Positions 62,908-64,000 of a stretch of 64,000 bases of DNA are shown one piece after another. The notes under the pieces were generated by a model. That model did no database searches, had not been told where the DNA came from, and saw only the letters and a program-made list of their open reading frames with translations. The position numbers and the translations under genes are program-made. The DNA comes from Anaerorudis cellulosivorans. Lineage in GTDB: Bacteria; Bacteroidota; Bacteroidia; Bacteroidales; Dysgonomonadaceae. The first letter of the stretch is position 1, and each line of letters begins with the position of its first letter. The stretch lies in the NCBI RefSeq assembly GCF_025943985.1, contig NZ_JAPCWE010000004.1:124001-188000 (forward strand), written 5' to 3'.

Positions 62908-64000
62908 TTATTCTAACCTCCATGGTTTGCGATATTCATAAGACAAATATTTATTGGCTTCCGGTGAATTAATGAATACTTCCTTTTCGACATCCCATTC
63001 CAATCGTTGTTTTGTCTCCATGGCAATGGTAGCTAAATGCGCTAGAGTTGTCGAGCGATGTCCTGTCTCCAACGTTGCCCATGGTTCATTCCTCGATTTC
63101 ACACAATCCAGGAAGTTTCTTATCAAATTTGATGCACTGTTTTTGTAACTTCCGTCTATCAGCAATTCGTCGTTTTTATCGAGTGAAAATTCTTCCGCAT
63201 CCATGAGTTTATTCCATTTCTGAAATTGTCCTGGTTTGGTAGGTACAATTTTGTAGTCGTTCTCTCCCGTGTACAATGTTCCTTTGGTACCTCGCAGTTC
63301 AAGAAATCCGTAAGGGATGAAACTTCCCGAACTTGCTTCAAGAATACTGAGTGTAACCAATGTCCCTGAGGCAAATTCATACGTAACGTGCATGGTATCG
63401 GGAATTGTTCGATCATCATCCAACGCAAATTTTCCACCATGGGCGCTTACGGCAATCGGAGCCTCTTCGTTCAGTAACCAGCGGATCAAATCCAGGTAAT
63501 GCACCCCATTATTGGAAATTTGATTGGCGTAATCTTCCCACCACCGAAACATGTAAGGAGCAATATTGTATTGGTAAGGTCTGTATGCTCTCGGTCCCAA
63601 CCACATATCCCAATCGAAATCTTTTGGCGGCATTTCGGGACTCATTTTCCCAATCCCGTCCGGGAACATGTTGCTTACATGACATGCCGAAGCAAACGTA
63701 ACTTTACCTATTTTGCCTGCGGGTATTTCTTTCGCCAACTTTTGAAAGGTGGGAGCACCTCGTCGGTTTAAACCAACGGTTACGACTTGTTTACTGTTTT
63801 TCCCCGCATTCACCATTTTTCTGCCTTCATCGATCGTTTTTGATAATGGTTTCTCCACATATACATCTTTTCCGGCATGAATGGCATCGATTGTCTGCAA
63901 GGCATGCCAATGGTCAGGCGTTGCTATACATACGGCATCGATACTTTTGTCGTCCAACAGCTTACGATAATCGTCATATAACGTTACTTTCGAGGGAAAT
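62908..64000 (-). CDS. Gfo/Idh/MocA family oxidoreductase, N-terminus beyond the window
   Basis: Second NAD(P)-dependent oxidoreductase of the family, cut by the right window edge; the frame is open to the last base (…FPSKVTLYDDYRKLLDDKSIDAVCIATPDHWHALQTIDAIHAGKDVYVEKPLSKTIDEGRKM). The Rossmann nucleotide-binding motif and any Tat signal lie outside. The EKP motif is in DVYVEKPLSKT. The C-terminal domain has WWEDYANQISNNGVHYLDLIRWLLNEEAPIAVSAHGGKF and ends RKPWRLE. It differs markedly from the neighbour at 60435-61778 (different EKP context and C-terminus), so it is not a recent duplicate. Probable periplasmic sugar oxidoreductase; substrate unknown. Confidence 0.92.
   Translation of the reverse strand, partial: FPSKVTLYDDYRKLLDDKSIDAVCIATPDHWHALQTIDAIHAGKDVYVEKPLSKTIDEGRKMVNAGKNSKQVVTVGLNRRGAPTFQKLAKEIPAGKIGKVTFASACHVSNMFPDGIGKMSPEMPPKDFDWDMWLGPRAYRPYQYNIAPYMFRWWEDYANQISNNGVHYLDLIRWLLNEEAPIAVSAHGGKFALDDDRTIPDTMHVTYEFASGTLVTLSILEASSGSFIPYGFLELRGTKGTLYTGENDYKIVPTKPGQFQKWNKLMDAEEFSLDKNDELLIDGSYKNSASNLIRNFLDCVKSRNEPWATLETGHRSTTLAHLATIAMETKQRLEWDVEKEVFINSPEANKYLSYEYRKPWRLE

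Overview
The window looks like a chromosomal segment of a Bacteroidota, order Bacteroidales. Signs are a SusC/SusD pair, many lipoproteins with Bacteroidota-type lipoboxes, families largely confined to this phylum (NigD-like, DUF4294, DUF4494, DUF5106), promoters of the TTG - 18 to 21 nt - TAnnTTTG type, and the gene order around rpoBC. The genus cannot be fixed from sequence reading; a Dysgonomonadaceae-like relative is only a guess.

Layout. (1) 1-17003, plus strand: a glycan-utilisation region. It has a partial SusC, a SusD, a clan GH-D glycosidase, a decayed IS256-type transposase, a 5'-truncated sulfatase, a type I phosphodiesterase, a GC-rich dispersed repeat, a serine-type sulfatase, then a tight GH31 / GH2 / sulfatase operon. 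(2) 17051-20789: dnaX and two thioredoxin-fold envelope proteins. (3) 20871-29538, minus strand: a fucose module of GntR-type regulator, L-fucose isomerase, fucose permease, GH29 and GH95 fucosidases, with two gene remnants (an SGNH esterase and the tail of a GH43-like protein). (4) 29738-37551: NigD-like lipoprotein, YgiQ-type radical SAM protein, DUF4294 protein, leuS, a YitT-family membrane protein and mntP. (5) 37606-50829: the transcription-translation block, read on the minus strand as tRNA-Thr, tRNA-Tyr, tRNA-Gly, tRNA-Thr, tuf, tRNA-Trp, secE, nusG, rplK, rplA, rplJ, rplL, rpoB, rpoC. (6) 50984-60280: grpE-dnaJ, an HD hydrolase, a dihydroorotate dehydrogenase-like gene overlapping oxyR, DUF4494-yggS, a small DMT protein, an exported NlpC/P60 peptidase overlapping a dipeptide epimerase, and an AhpD-like protein. 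(7) 60435-64000: two Gfo/Idh/MocA oxidoreductases flanking a second copy of the dispersed repeat, an IS3 remnant inserted in it, and a small TIR-bounded element.

How the parts work together. The enzymes in (1) and (3) would remove sulfate, fucose, xylose or another alpha-glucoside-type sugar, and galactose from a decorated glycan. FucP and FucI would then take fucose into the cell and isomerise it. No fuculokinase or fuculose-phosphate aldolase is in the window. Region 6 contains an apparent periplasmic pair for muropeptide stems: the peptidase exposes L-Ala-D-Glu and the epimerase converts it.

The strongest unexplained signal is the dispersed repeat (7889-8113 and 61908-62137 with its tail at 62677-62695). 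Both ends consist of 11-bp-periodic units, a 7-nt core plus 4 variable nt, arranged as inverted arrays. Unit number differs between copies, and one copy is split by an IS3-family remnant. Four further remnants (transposase, sulfatase, SGNH esterase, GH43 tail) show that the glycan loci have been eroded by deletions.
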